A DNA stretch of 64,000 nt, taken from positions 69,375 through 133,374 of the forward strand of contig DAIRGA010000013.1 in NCBI GenBank assembly GCA_036794825.1, in the 5' to 3' direction. The translations under genes and the position numbers were made by a program. This DNA is from RZYY01 sp036794825 (GTDB lineage: Bacteria; Bacteroidota; Bacteroidia; Bacteroidales; 4484-276). Shown one piece after another: positions 18,001 through 25,332 of the stretch. The notes under the pieces are model-generated. The model had not been told where the DNA came from, searched no databases, and worked only from the letters and a program-made list of their open reading frames with translations. Numbering within the stretch: the first letter of the stretch is position 1; each line of letters starts with the position of its first letter.

Positions 18001-18409
18001 CGCGGAGCACAAGACTGAAATCGGTAACATCGGCCTGCCAGGTAAACTGCCAGTCGCCTCCGAAAAACCCGCCGTACGGAGTAATGATCCTGCCGATCTC
18101 CCAGTTCAACGTTTTGCCATTCGATCCGCCGACGCGCGTGAGAATGATCCTGTCGGAATAATCCCAGTCGGCGCAACGCATAGTGTCGGGGCAGGCAAAA
18201 GTGACATACAGTGTGATTTTTCTGATTTCGGCGCTGGTGTCCGGGAAAACCCCCCAACCCGGGTAAGAATTGACGCCCTGAGATGGGTCAGTAACCACAA
18301 TCTCACGATTGTGGGTGGTTACGAAGATTGTGTCGGGTTGCGCTGCCTGAACGAAACTGACGATTAAAAGGAATCCAAATGCAAAAAGTAGCGGGTATTG
18401 TTCTCTCAT
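15074..18409 (-). CDS. PNGase F-like amidase fused to GH29 alpha-L-fucosidase
   Basis: Predicted bifunctional secreted enzyme acting on N-glycoproteins. Numbering is from the ATG at 18407-18409, chosen because it gives a normal signal peptide (MREQYPLLFAFGFLL...VQAA); an upstream in-frame ATG at 18535 adds 42 unlikely residues. Residues ~25-330 match the two jelly-roll domains of PNGase F: CADWDY (D83, equivalent to PNGase F Asp60), IGRIITPYGG, NCAEFC (E230, equivalent to Glu206) and DRGNWCPG. The site of PNGase F Glu118 seems not conserved. Residues ~445-550 form a beta domain with DIAGDGLEFW. Residues ~564-642 resemble a decayed T9SS sorting domain. Residues ~653-1111 are a GH29 fucosidase (KFGVIIHWGPYSEWG, TKHHDGFCMFDS, nucleophile D863 in ILWLDGGW, NGEAIYNTKP). 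There is no terminal sorting domain. The two domain calls are strong; joint action is inferred. Confidence 0.85.
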   Translation of the reverse strand: MREQYPLLFAFGFLLIVSFVQAAQPDTIFVTTHNREIVVTDPSQGVNSYPGWGVFPDTSAEIRKITLYVTFACPDTMRCADWDYSDRIILTRVGGSNGKTLNWEIGRIITPYGGFFGGDWQFTWQADVTDFSLVLRDSAEINFNHSGYEPNNDRGWLVTVDFEIITGTPVAKPISITEIYNDNFPYGDPNQPIEEVLRPANFSAGENAAFARLRVIQTGHGMDSPGNCAEFCSKYREIYFDNQLIEKRQMWMECGDNPVYPQAGTWIFDRGNWCPGYLVQPENFVLPLKPGNSHSIHFKMEPYRCTSENCGVQVISAYIIQYEAPSTAFDVSVEDVIVPSDKGIYSRLNPAGANPQLIVKNNGSDTVRSMLIEYGTEGFSNNSFRWEGALSFDQTQTLLLPGDIHSNQGINRFKVSLSSPNGKEDVYPADNSMTSTFTPAPVHDPVMVFYLLTNNEPEQNTWQLVASDGRIIHERKAGSLAAQTAYRDTFHLAPGAYSLALADIAGDGLEFWYNSKGGRGEARLMDGNNNLIKAFESDCGSGWVFNFVVGQSPDAINPDAKAISLYPSRTSDKATLSYFSNKAGDVLVRLVTDPGAEIVEERRYPQLKEGVFDFDLRRFPYGRFYLKVTINDEEIFKKRIRFVEPPKEEEFPYEWPMDTAVSEKLHQWQDWKFGVIIHWGPYSEWGIVESWSLCPEDEPWCERRGPYSHDYYTYLKEYEKIRHTFNPTGFDPQKWAAACADAGMKYVVFTTKHHDGFCMFDSKYTDYKITGSESTFSSNPKSNIVDEVFTAFRDQEMAIGAYFSKPDWHNDDYWWPYFPVFDRNVNYNPKKYPDRWKRFQDFTFNQIEELMSDYGKMDILWLDGGWVRPEGTLTGETRPWLGKNQWIQDVDMPRIAARARELQPGLLIVDRTVHGEFENYRTPEQQIPAVMPDYPWESCITLGNSWYHTGPNENYKSATWAIHTLVKIVVKGGNLLLGFGPDKTGELPPEVYQRLAEIGKWMEVNGEAIYNTKPLAPYEQGNLCFTQSKDGKNRYAIYLIEEQAKPPDFIDLPADFAGKDSEIILLGHKGKLQVQTKDGRPGISIPKSLKKNFEGSPAWVFRVGGTTSQVN

Positions 18410-18432
18410 CTTTTTGGAATGATTTGTTTCTG

Positions 18433-18440
18433 CAAATTTA
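18433..18440 (-). promoter_or_regulatory. Possible -7 element for the PNGase-GH29 gene
   Basis: On the minus strand the sequence reads TAAATTTG, which fits TAnnTTTG, 23 nt upstream of the chosen start at 18409. Its position favours the downstream ATG over the one at 18535. Confidence 0.35.
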
Positions 18441-18589
18441 TCATTCGTTTTATTTTTCAATGGTTTGCAAATAGAGCAATACAGGATTCCAAACCAATCG
18501 TTCATCAATTTACTGATATTCAGCTTAATTGACATGAAAGAAGAAACCTGAACTAATTAACCATCTCAAAACCAGTATTTTTATTTTTG

Positions 18590-18597
18590 TACTTTTG
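18590..18597 (+). promoter_or_regulatory. Bacteroidota-type -7 element (TAnnTTTG)
   Basis: TACTTTTG fits the TAnnTTTG consensus and lies 40 nt upstream of the T9SS Asp-box protein at 18638, within the divergent intergenic region shared with the PNGase-GH29 gene. Confidence 0.5.
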
Positions 18598-18637
18598 TTT
18601 CAAATTCAATCCAAATTAATCACCTAAAATTATCTAC

Positions 18638-20545
18638 ATGAAAAAGATTTTTATTCTCCTGCTTACCATCGGTTTCCTTGCAAATGTAGCCGCACAAAAG
18701 CGTGCCCCCGGAATCGAAGAACTCAAAAAAGTCTCATTTACAAGACATTACCAGGCTCCAACGGACGTTACTCCCCCGGGGACCAACAACAATCTGATCG
18801 CTGATCCGAAGTTTAAAGATACCCGAATAGGAGACGAAACCGAAATCATCGAAACTGTTTACGACCTGCAGACAAATTCCAGCCTATCCAATCGTTTCTG
18901 GATATGGGAAAGCGGATCAATGGCTGCTGTGGCTACCCGCGGTATGACTGCCCCAAACTATACCGACCGCGGCACAGGCTATAATTTTGGCCAGATAAGC
19001 GGTAACAACATTACCTGGGGGCCAAAGCCAACTGCCCGCATCGAATCCCTGCGAACCGGCTGGCCGAGCATTGCCCCCTGGGGTGAAAACGGCGAAATCA
19101 TTGTTTCTCACAACTTTCCGACCCAATTGGTCATCCTTCAGCGGGATTGGAAGGGAACGGGCACGTGGGTGGAATCTCTCTATGCCGGCCCGGGCGGCGG
19201 TGTTGCGCCATCATGGCCCAGAATGGTTACCAGCGGCGAGAATTTCAATTACCTCAACCTGGTTTACAACACCAACAGCGTTTACCAGGGACAACCAACT
19301 GCTATGCTGTATTCAAGGTATTCAAAAGATACGCAAACCTGGGACATACAGGATGTTCAGCTGGAAGGCACAGGATCAGATTATTATACCGAAATCAGGG
19401 CCGATGACTACACAATGGCAGCTAAGGGAAATGTTGTGGTGATTCTGCTGGCCAGCTCATGGTACGACCTTTTTATGCTGAAGTCAACAGACAATGGAGA
19501 AACCTTTGAGAAAACTTTGATCTGGGAACATCCCTATCCTTTTTTCGATTTCAACACCACCCTGATGCCCGACACACTTTATGCTGTAGATAATTCTGCA
19601 AGCCTTGCTATTGATGACAACGGGATGGTTCATGTGGTATGGGGTGTAGGACGTGTTGCACGGCTGGCAGCCGCACCTCCTGATCCAGGCTATTACAGCT
19701 ATTGGCCCTATACCGACGGAATTGGTTATTGGAACGAAAGCATGGGACAGATTCCTGAAAATGATAATCCTCACAAAACCATGATGCCGGAATATCTCGA
19801 AAGCCTTGGTATGCTGATTGGCTGGACTCAGGATGTGAACAACAGCGGTTTTGTGTTTGATTACGAAGGCACTGCGGAAACACCTTTTAATGTTTACCGC
19901 TCACTCGGTATCTCAACCATGCCAACAATCGCCATTAACGACAACAATATAATAGTAGCTTTTGCCTCAGCAACAGAAACATTTGTAACAGCCGACGGAA
20001 CAATGAATTACAAACATATCTGGACAAGAAATAGTTATGATCTTGGACAAACCTGGGGCGGATTCCTTGACTTGCAAGACGGTAATATTTTCCATCTGTA
20101 CGACGAATGTATTTACCCGCAATTTGCGCAAAACACGGATAATTATGATGCTTTCAACCTGATCTACAATGCGGATAATTTACCCGGGCTTACGATTGAC
20201 GAAGACCACGATCCTGTTATTAACCGTATCATCCACAACCGGATGTGGTGGTTAGTTGGGATTGAAGATCAAAGCAATACAACACCGGCCATGAAGGTTT
20301 CGCAAAATTACCCAAACCCGGCTTCTAACAGAACATTGATAAAGTTCGAACTTTCAAAAACCAGCGATGTAACCCTTGAAATCTTCAATTCAACAGGGCA
20401 ACAGGTGGCTGCGCAAAAATACCAATCACTACAGCCTGGAATCCATGCCAAAGAGATCAATATTTCAGGAATGACTCCGGGTGTTTACTTTTACACCTTA
20501 GCGGCTGAAAAGGAGAGAATTACCCAAAAAATGATTGTGAAATAG
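18638..20545 (+). CDS. T9SS-exported Asp-box (BNR/sialidase-like propeller) protein
   Basis: Secreted protein of 635 residues with a signal peptide (MKKIFILLLTIGFLANVAAQ). The body looks like a beta-propeller. Asp-box-type turns are visible as KSTDNGETFEKT and RNSYDLGQTWGGF, and blade-like strings such as SLAIDDNGMVHVVWG recur. This is the architecture of BNR/sialidase-superfamily proteins, but I do not see the arginine triad of a true sialidase, so catalytic activity is not claimed. The last ~80 residues (VSQNYPNPASNRTLIKFEL ... GVYFYTLAAEKERITQKMIVK) are a standard type A T9SS sorting domain. The gene is divergent from the PNGase-GH29 gene and is followed by a palindromic repeat and a terminator. 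Confidence 0.78.
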   Translation: MKKIFILLLTIGFLANVAAQKRAPGIEELKKVSFTRHYQAPTDVTPPGTNNNLIADPKFKDTRIGDETEIIETVYDLQTNSSLSNRFWIWESGSMAAVATRGMTAPNYTDRGTGYNFGQISGNNITWGPKPTARIESLRTGWPSIAPWGENGEIIVSHNFPTQLVILQRDWKGTGTWVESLYAGPGGGVAPSWPRMVTSGENFNYLNLVYNTNSVYQGQPTAMLYSRYSKDTQTWDIQDVQLEGTGSDYYTEIRADDYTMAAKGNVVVILLASSWYDLFMLKSTDNGETFEKTLIWEHPYPFFDFNTTLMPDTLYAVDNSASLAIDDNGMVHVVWGVGRVARLAAAPPDPGYYSYWPYTDGIGYWNESMGQIPENDNPHKTMMPEYLESLGMLIGWTQDVNNSGFVFDYEGTAETPFNVYRSLGISTMPTIAINDNNIIVAFASATETFVTADGTMNYKHIWTRNSYDLGQTWGGFLDLQDGNIFHLYDECIYPQFAQNTDNYDAFNLIYNADNLPGLTIDEDHDPVINRIIHNRMWWLVGIEDQSNTTPAMKVSQNYPNPASNRTLIKFELSKTSDVTLEIFNSTGQQVAAQKYQSLQPGIHAKEINISGMTPGVYFYTLAAEKERITQKMIVK

Positions 20546-20550
20546 GATTT

Positions 20551-20612
20551 GCCAGAAAACTTTTTGGTTGAAACTCATTGTTGACCCCAACCCAAACGGG
20601 AGCAATGATTTA
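20551..20612. repeat. Partial copy of a dispersed palindromic intergenic repeat
   Basis: GCCAGAAAACT followed by TTGTTGACCCCAACCCAA and CGGGAGCAATGATTT is, in inverted orientation, the same sequence that closes the larger element at 42912-43067. It sits just after the stop of the Asp-box gene. Confidence 0.7.
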
Positions 20613-20625
20613 CAATTCTTGGGAT

Positions 20626-20658
20626 AAAAAGGCTTTTGCTGATGCAGAGGCCTTTTTT
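20626..20658 (+). terminator. Rho-independent terminator after the Asp-box protein
   Basis: Stem AAAAAGGC (20626-20633) / GCCTTTTT (20650-20657) with a 16-nt loop and a T-run, about 80 nt after the stop at 20545. Confidence 0.6.
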
Positions 20659-20726
20659 CGTTTGTGTGACGTCAATTCAGTTCCGGAATTTTTATATTTG
20701 CAGGAAATTAATTAAAAACGAAAACT

Positions 20727-21203
20727 ATGAAAAAGCAATTGATTTCACTATTCATCGGACTTATCATTGGAGCAATCCTGGCGCTCTACATCACATTCAA
20801 ACTTTCACCCGGCATGTTGCTGATCGAATCAGCAAGCCCCTACGATTTTGTTACCACTACACAGAAATTTGAAGCTGCCGTTGCCGCTGAGGGTTGGCGG
20901 ATGCCCGCAGTACATGATTTACAGGCAACTTTGGCCAATTTTGGCAAACCTGTGAAAGCGGTTAAAGTTTATGAAATCTGCCAGCCGGAATATGCAGCTA
21001 AGATATTGGAGATGAGCGAAGAACGGGTAGCCTCAACCATGATGCCCTGCAGGGTGGCCATTTATGAAAAAGCAGGTGGCAGGGTGTACATTTCACGAAT
21101 CAACTCATCACTTATGTCAAAAGCAATGGGAGGAGTAATTAATGAAGTGATGTCCGTTGCTTTCGAAGATACCGAAAAAATGATTGAGAATGCAAGCAAG
21201 TAA
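20727..21203 (+). CDS. DUF302 family membrane-anchored protein
   Basis: Protein of 158 residues with one N-terminal membrane segment (LISLFIGLIIGAILALYI, residues 5-22) and a DUF302-type domain: SPYDFVTTTQKFEAAVAAEGWRMPAVHDL, then VYEICQPEYAAKIL and MPCRVAIYEKAGGRVYISRIN. In this family the conserved Cys/His/Met residues have been suggested to bind ligands or metals. The catalytic role, if any, is unknown. It is a single gene with its own upstream gap, and no partner is obvious from context. Confidence 0.85.
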   Translation: MKKQLISLFIGLIIGAILALYITFKLSPGMLLIESASPYDFVTTTQKFEAAVAAEGWRMPAVHDLQATLANFGKPVKAVKVYEICQPEYAAKILEMSEERVASTMMPCRVAIYEKAGGRVYISRINSSLMSKAMGGVINEVMSVAFEDTEKMIENASK

Positions 21204-21390
21204 ACAATTGATCTGAAGTCTTTTTCTTCGAACTGCATTTTCAGGATAAGCTGTCTTAATATCGTGCTCAGAAGAATTCAGGAAAAAAGCCTAGCCGAGC
21301 GCAACAGCCTTTTTTCTGTAACAGTCCGCATCCGGGCTTTCTGCAAATTTTCTCTAATTTAGCGGCATAATTCTCAATACTTATCGCAAT

Positions 21391-23343
21391 ATGGCTAAAA
21401 AGTTGACATTACTTATTTCGCTGATCTTCATTGGTTTAATCACCGTTGCCGGGCCGATTGAGGATCTTATTGAAAACTCCGGAAACGCCGCCGACTACAA
21501 AGGCAGCAACCTGTTGATCCTTTTCGACAGCACCAGGGTGGATGTGCAGGCAACCGGGCTGAGTCATTTCCACACTCATCAGTTGATAAAAGTGCTCACA
21601 CAGGCCGGAGCCACCCTACAGAGGGTGATTAAGGTGGATTACGACCCGCTTTCGGCAGATGTTGAAATCAAACTGGTGAAAATTTATCGAAAAAATGGAA
21701 CCACGCAAACCATTGATCTGGCCCAGGTCAAAGATTATGCTGCTCCCGCCAGGGCTATCTACTGGGGCGCCCGTGAAAAACTGATCGAAGTGGGGCGATT
21801 GGAGCCTGGCGATGCCGTGGAGTTGAAATACTTCAAAAAAGGATTTACCTACGCTCTGCTTATGGAAAATGATGATGATGAACGCTTTATACCTCCCATG
21901 CGCGGCCATTATTATGATATTGTACCCTTCTGGAACGATCACCCGGTGCTCGAAAAAATCTACATTGCGCAGCTACCCTCCGACAAGCCGTTACAATTTC
22001 AGTTCTTCAACGGCGAGTGCAGCACCTCGCTGCGTTTTGCTGATGGAAAAAATGTTTACACCTTCTCAATGAAAAACATCCTGCCCATCAAGCGCGAGCC
22101 AAGCATGGTTGACCTGTTTGATGTTGCACCAAAACTCATCCTGACGACCAGCCCGGACTGGGAGGCCAAATCGCGGTGGTTCTACAAGGTAAACGAAGAT
22201 TACGGCAGCTTCGACCCAACTCCTGAAACCGAAGCATTTGTGAAAGCATTGCTGAAAGATGCCAAAACTGAGATGGACAGCGTTTCCATTCTCACCCACT
22301 GGGTAGCCGACAACATGCGCTACTCAGGAATTTCGATGGGGAAAGGCGAAGGGTTCACGCTGCACAACACTGAGATGAATTTCCGCGATCGTTGCGGCGT
22401 CTGCAAGGATAAAGCCGCATTGTTAATTTCGTTTTTGCGCATTGCCGGATTCGAGTCCTATGCTGCGATGACTATGGCCGGATCGAGGATTGAAGACATC
22501 CCCGCCGACCATTTCAACCACAGCGTAACCGTCGTGAAACTCTCCGATGGCGAGTTCCACCTGCTCGATCCCACCTGGGTTCCTTTTGTGCGCGAACTCT
22601 GGTCGAGCGCCGAGCAACAGCAGCATTACCTAATGGGTTTGCCGGATGGCGCCGACCTGATGATTACCCCAACTTCGCCCAGCGAAAATCACTACCTGAG
22701 AATCAAAGCCAAATCGGGTATCAAAGCTGATGGAACCCTCGAAGGTTACCTGACGCTCGAAGCCGAAGGCCAGACCGATGCCGCAGTGCGTGGAATTTTT
22801 ACCCGCGACTACAAATCAGAATGGAACAAGGCGCTGGAGGCCGAGTTACTGAGAATCCATCCAAACGCCGAAATTACAGCTATGGATTACGGTGACCCGA
22901 TTGACTACATGGCCGGTCCCATCAACATTACAATTAGCTATCGCATTAAAGGTTACGCTTTTACCGGTGAAAACGAGCTGATATTCACACCGCTGCTGGC
23001 GACCAATTTCATGAGCCGCGCTATGGGACACCTCTCAATAAGTACCGATATCGAAACCCGCAAGTTTGCTTTTCGCGACCGCTGCAGCAGGCTGGTTGAA
23101 CTGGATGAGATAATCACCATTCCGGAGGGCTACAAACCCATTCTCCCTGACGTAAATACAACTTCCCTCGGTTGCAATGCATATTACAACGGGGGCTATC
23201 AGGTCGTGGGCAATTCCATCGAATTAAAACAGGAGATGCTGCTCGAAAAGAGGGTATATGAGGCAAGCGACTGGAATGAGTTTCGCAGCGCAGTGAAAGG
23301 ACAGAAAAAAATGGCTGAAATGCCGGTAGTCCTCAAAAAATAA
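21391..23343 (+). CDS. DUF3857 and transglutaminase-like domain protein, intact triad
   Basis: Exported or periplasmic protein of 650 residues with a signal peptide (residues 1-20, ending VAG). Residues ~45-240 are DUF3857-like. Residues ~285-400 form a transglutaminase/protease-like core with the full triad visible: Cys338 in RCGVCKDKAALL, His377 in HFNHSVTVV and Asp393 in LLDPTW. Such proteins are common and often paired in Bacteroidota; their substrates are not established, with peptide cross-linking or hydrolysis in the envelope as possible roles. A second DUF3857-type gene follows 36 nt later and is likely co-transcribed. That copy has lost the catalytic Cys. Confidence 0.85.
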   Translation: MAKKLTLLISLIFIGLITVAGPIEDLIENSGNAADYKGSNLLILFDSTRVDVQATGLSHFHTHQLIKVLTQAGATLQRVIKVDYDPLSADVEIKLVKIYRKNGTTQTIDLAQVKDYAAPARAIYWGAREKLIEVGRLEPGDAVELKYFKKGFTYALLMENDDDERFIPPMRGHYYDIVPFWNDHPVLEKIYIAQLPSDKPLQFQFFNGECSTSLRFADGKNVYTFSMKNILPIKREPSMVDLFDVAPKLILTTSPDWEAKSRWFYKVNEDYGSFDPTPETEAFVKALLKDAKTEMDSVSILTHWVADNMRYSGISMGKGEGFTLHNTEMNFRDRCGVCKDKAALLISFLRIAGFESYAAMTMAGSRIEDIPADHFNHSVTVVKLSDGEFHLLDPTWVPFVRELWSSAEQQQHYLMGLPDGADLMITPTSPSENHYLRIKAKSGIKADGTLEGYLTLEAEGQTDAAVRGIFTRDYKSEWNKALEAELLRIHPNAEITAMDYGDPIDYMAGPINITISYRIKGYAFTGENELIFTPLLATNFMSRAMGHLSISTDIETRKFAFRDRCSRLVELDEIITIPEGYKPILPDVNTTSLGCNAYYNGGYQVVGNSIELKQEMLLEKRVYEASDWNEFRSAVKGQKKMAEMPVVLKK

Positions 23344-23379
23344 GGCCATTCAATCACAAACCATTCAACATCAGTAACA

Positions 23380-25203
23380 ATGAAAAGGATTAACTTAATC
23401 ATAATCAGCCTGTTTTGCATCAACCTGCTTTTTTCGCAAAATGAAAATGCAGACGCCATCTACGAAAAGCTGGTAAAAGAATACACCCTCGAAACAGACG
23501 GCAGCACAAATTACCGGGAGTACAAGCAGTTGAAATTACTCACGCACCTCTCATTTAACCGGCTCTATGGCGAAACCTTCATAATCTACAATCCTGATTA
23601 TCAAAAACTCAAGATTAATGATGCCTTCACGATTATGGCGGATAGCACCAAAGTAATTACACCCACCAACGCATTTAACGAGGTATTGCCGCGAAATGCT
23701 GCCCTTTCTGCCACTGCCAACCACCTGAAAGAAATGGTAGTAACCCACACAGCCACTGAAATTGGCGCAACCATTTTTTTGGATTACACACTTACCTCAG
23801 CCAAAGGTTTTTTGCCCGGACTGATGGGTAATGTTTTAATCCAGGAATCATCGCCAGTTAATGCGTTGGAAATCAGGGTAAATGTCCCATCTGATCTTGA
23901 ACTTACCTACCAGATGGTGGGCTTAAGAACGGCGCCTGAAATCAGCATTGCCGGTAACCAGAAAGTATTCACCTGGAAATTCAATGGATTACCCGCTTCG
24001 CCAAAGGAATCCTTTCAGGGTAAATATCAGCCTTCCGCACCCCGGTTGTTATTCACCACTGCTACGGGCATCGCTGAATCCATTAGCTGGATTACCAATC
24101 AGCCCGCCTTCGACCTGAAGATTAACGAAGAAATGAAAGCCTGGGTAGATACGATCCGAAACCAGCAGGTAGATGAAATCAAGACTTTGATGGCTATCCA
24201 AAAAGCTGTGGTTGAAAATGTTGTGTACGAAAGATACAATCCGGCCTGGATGGCCTACCGATCAAGGACACCAGAACAGGTGTGGAAAAGTAATGGAGGA
24301 AACAAGCTTGAAAAATCGCTGCTGCTTTCATCACTGCTGAAACAGGCCGGTTTTAACGCAGTACCGGTTTTGGTGGGGTCTGGCACATTTTTCAACGAAA
24401 AAGCCATCAACCTCAGCACGTTTGATGATGTATTGCTGATGGTTAATACTAAAGGATTTGGCACTGTTTACATTTCAGCAACAGAGGTTGACAATCAAAC
24501 ACTTGAAAACTATCTGACACAAAATACACTGATTCCGCTCATTAGAGGAACCTCCCGCGCACCTGTCGAAATTTCCAAAAGCGAAAATAAAATCAGCTGC
24601 AAAGCAACCTTTACCTTCACCGATGACCTAAAACCTTCGGGCTTGATGGAACTGGAACTGACGGGCGCCGTAAACCCGTTTCTTATGCTTCAAAACGATA
24701 AAGGCGGCTTCAAGACAATGGTTTCAGGCGGCCTGATAAAAGATGGCGACGCCGTGATCGTCCAGAACAGCAACCTGGCCAAATCCGCATTGACCGTGAA
24801 AGCGGAGACCGATAAGCCTGTTACCGATCAAAACGGATATCTTCGCTGGAGTTTACCTGCAATGACCAACGGTTTCGAAAAGTGGCAAATCAGCTATCTT
24901 GACCGGGAGCGAATCAGCGATTTTTATCTACCCGTGGCGATATCCGAAAGCTATACCTACACAATTACAATTCCCGCTGGTTATGAATTGATTAACAAAC
25001 GTTTCAGCGAACGGGTTAAATGCAGTGCAGGTTCTGCATCCGTCGAAATTAAGCCCAAAGACAACCAGATTGAGATTATCCGCGAATTGAATCTTACAGG
25101 GGCTGCAATTGGCCAGCAGGATTACCAGGAATTCAGGGAGATGATCAATTTCTGGATGGATAAAAACCAGAAAACATTGGTTTTCAGGAAAACGGAAAAG
25201 TAA
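23380..25203 (+). CDS. DUF3857-type paralogue with degenerate transglutaminase core
   Basis: Exported protein of 607 residues (signal peptide MKRINLIIISLFCINLLFSQ) with the same layout as its upstream neighbour: an N-terminal DUF3857-like domain and a central transglutaminase-like fold with the context AIQKAVVENVVYERYNPAW ... PEQVWKSNGGNKLEKSLLLSSLLKQAGF. Where active members have Cys (the G-x-C-K-D-K signature), this protein reads GGNKLEKS, so the nucleophile is absent and it is probably catalytically inactive. With a 36-nt gap to the active paralogue, it could act as a partner, scaffold or binding subunit; that is inference from context. Confidence 0.8.
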   Translation: MKRINLIIISLFCINLLFSQNENADAIYEKLVKEYTLETDGSTNYREYKQLKLLTHLSFNRLYGETFIIYNPDYQKLKINDAFTIMADSTKVITPTNAFNEVLPRNAALSATANHLKEMVVTHTATEIGATIFLDYTLTSAKGFLPGLMGNVLIQESSPVNALEIRVNVPSDLELTYQMVGLRTAPEISIAGNQKVFTWKFNGLPASPKESFQGKYQPSAPRLLFTTATGIAESISWITNQPAFDLKINEEMKAWVDTIRNQQVDEIKTLMAIQKAVVENVVYERYNPAWMAYRSRTPEQVWKSNGGNKLEKSLLLSSLLKQAGFNAVPVLVGSGTFFNEKAINLSTFDDVLLMVNTKGFGTVYISATEVDNQTLENYLTQNTLIPLIRGTSRAPVEISKSENKISCKATFTFTDDLKPSGLMELELTGAVNPFLMLQNDKGGFKTMVSGGLIKDGDAVIVQNSNLAKSALTVKAETDKPVTDQNGYLRWSLPAMTNGFEKWQISYLDRERISDFYLPVAISESYTYTITIPAGYELINKRFSERVKCSAGSASVEIKPKDNQIEIIRELNLTGAAIGQQDYQEFREMINFWMDKNQKTLVFRKTEK

Positions 25204-25256
25204 ACATCACAACCAACTTCCCCAGAACCGCTTATTTTGGGGTAAAATAAAAAACC

Positions 25257-25293
25257 AAACCTCGCTGCTCATTACGACCGGCAAGGTTTTTTT
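25257..25293. terminator. Weak terminator-like hairpin between convergent genes
   Basis: AAACCT (25257-25262) and AGGTTT (25284-25289) form a short stem, interrupted by a mismatch further in, followed by a T-run. It lies between the DUF3857 paralogue (+) and pta (-), and A-runs on the other side could make it bidirectional. Confidence 0.4.
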
Positions 25294-25332
25294 GTTTGAT
25301 AGTATTGATGAGAGCCAACTCCCATTATCTTC

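Noticed and set aside
17519..18367. Plus-strand open frame of 282 codons opposite the PNGase domain
   Set aside because: It is a shadow frame; the minus strand encodes clear PNGase F motifs across the same region.
18638..20545. Functional sialidase
   Set aside because: Asp boxes are present but the arginine triad and other catalytic residues could not be identified.
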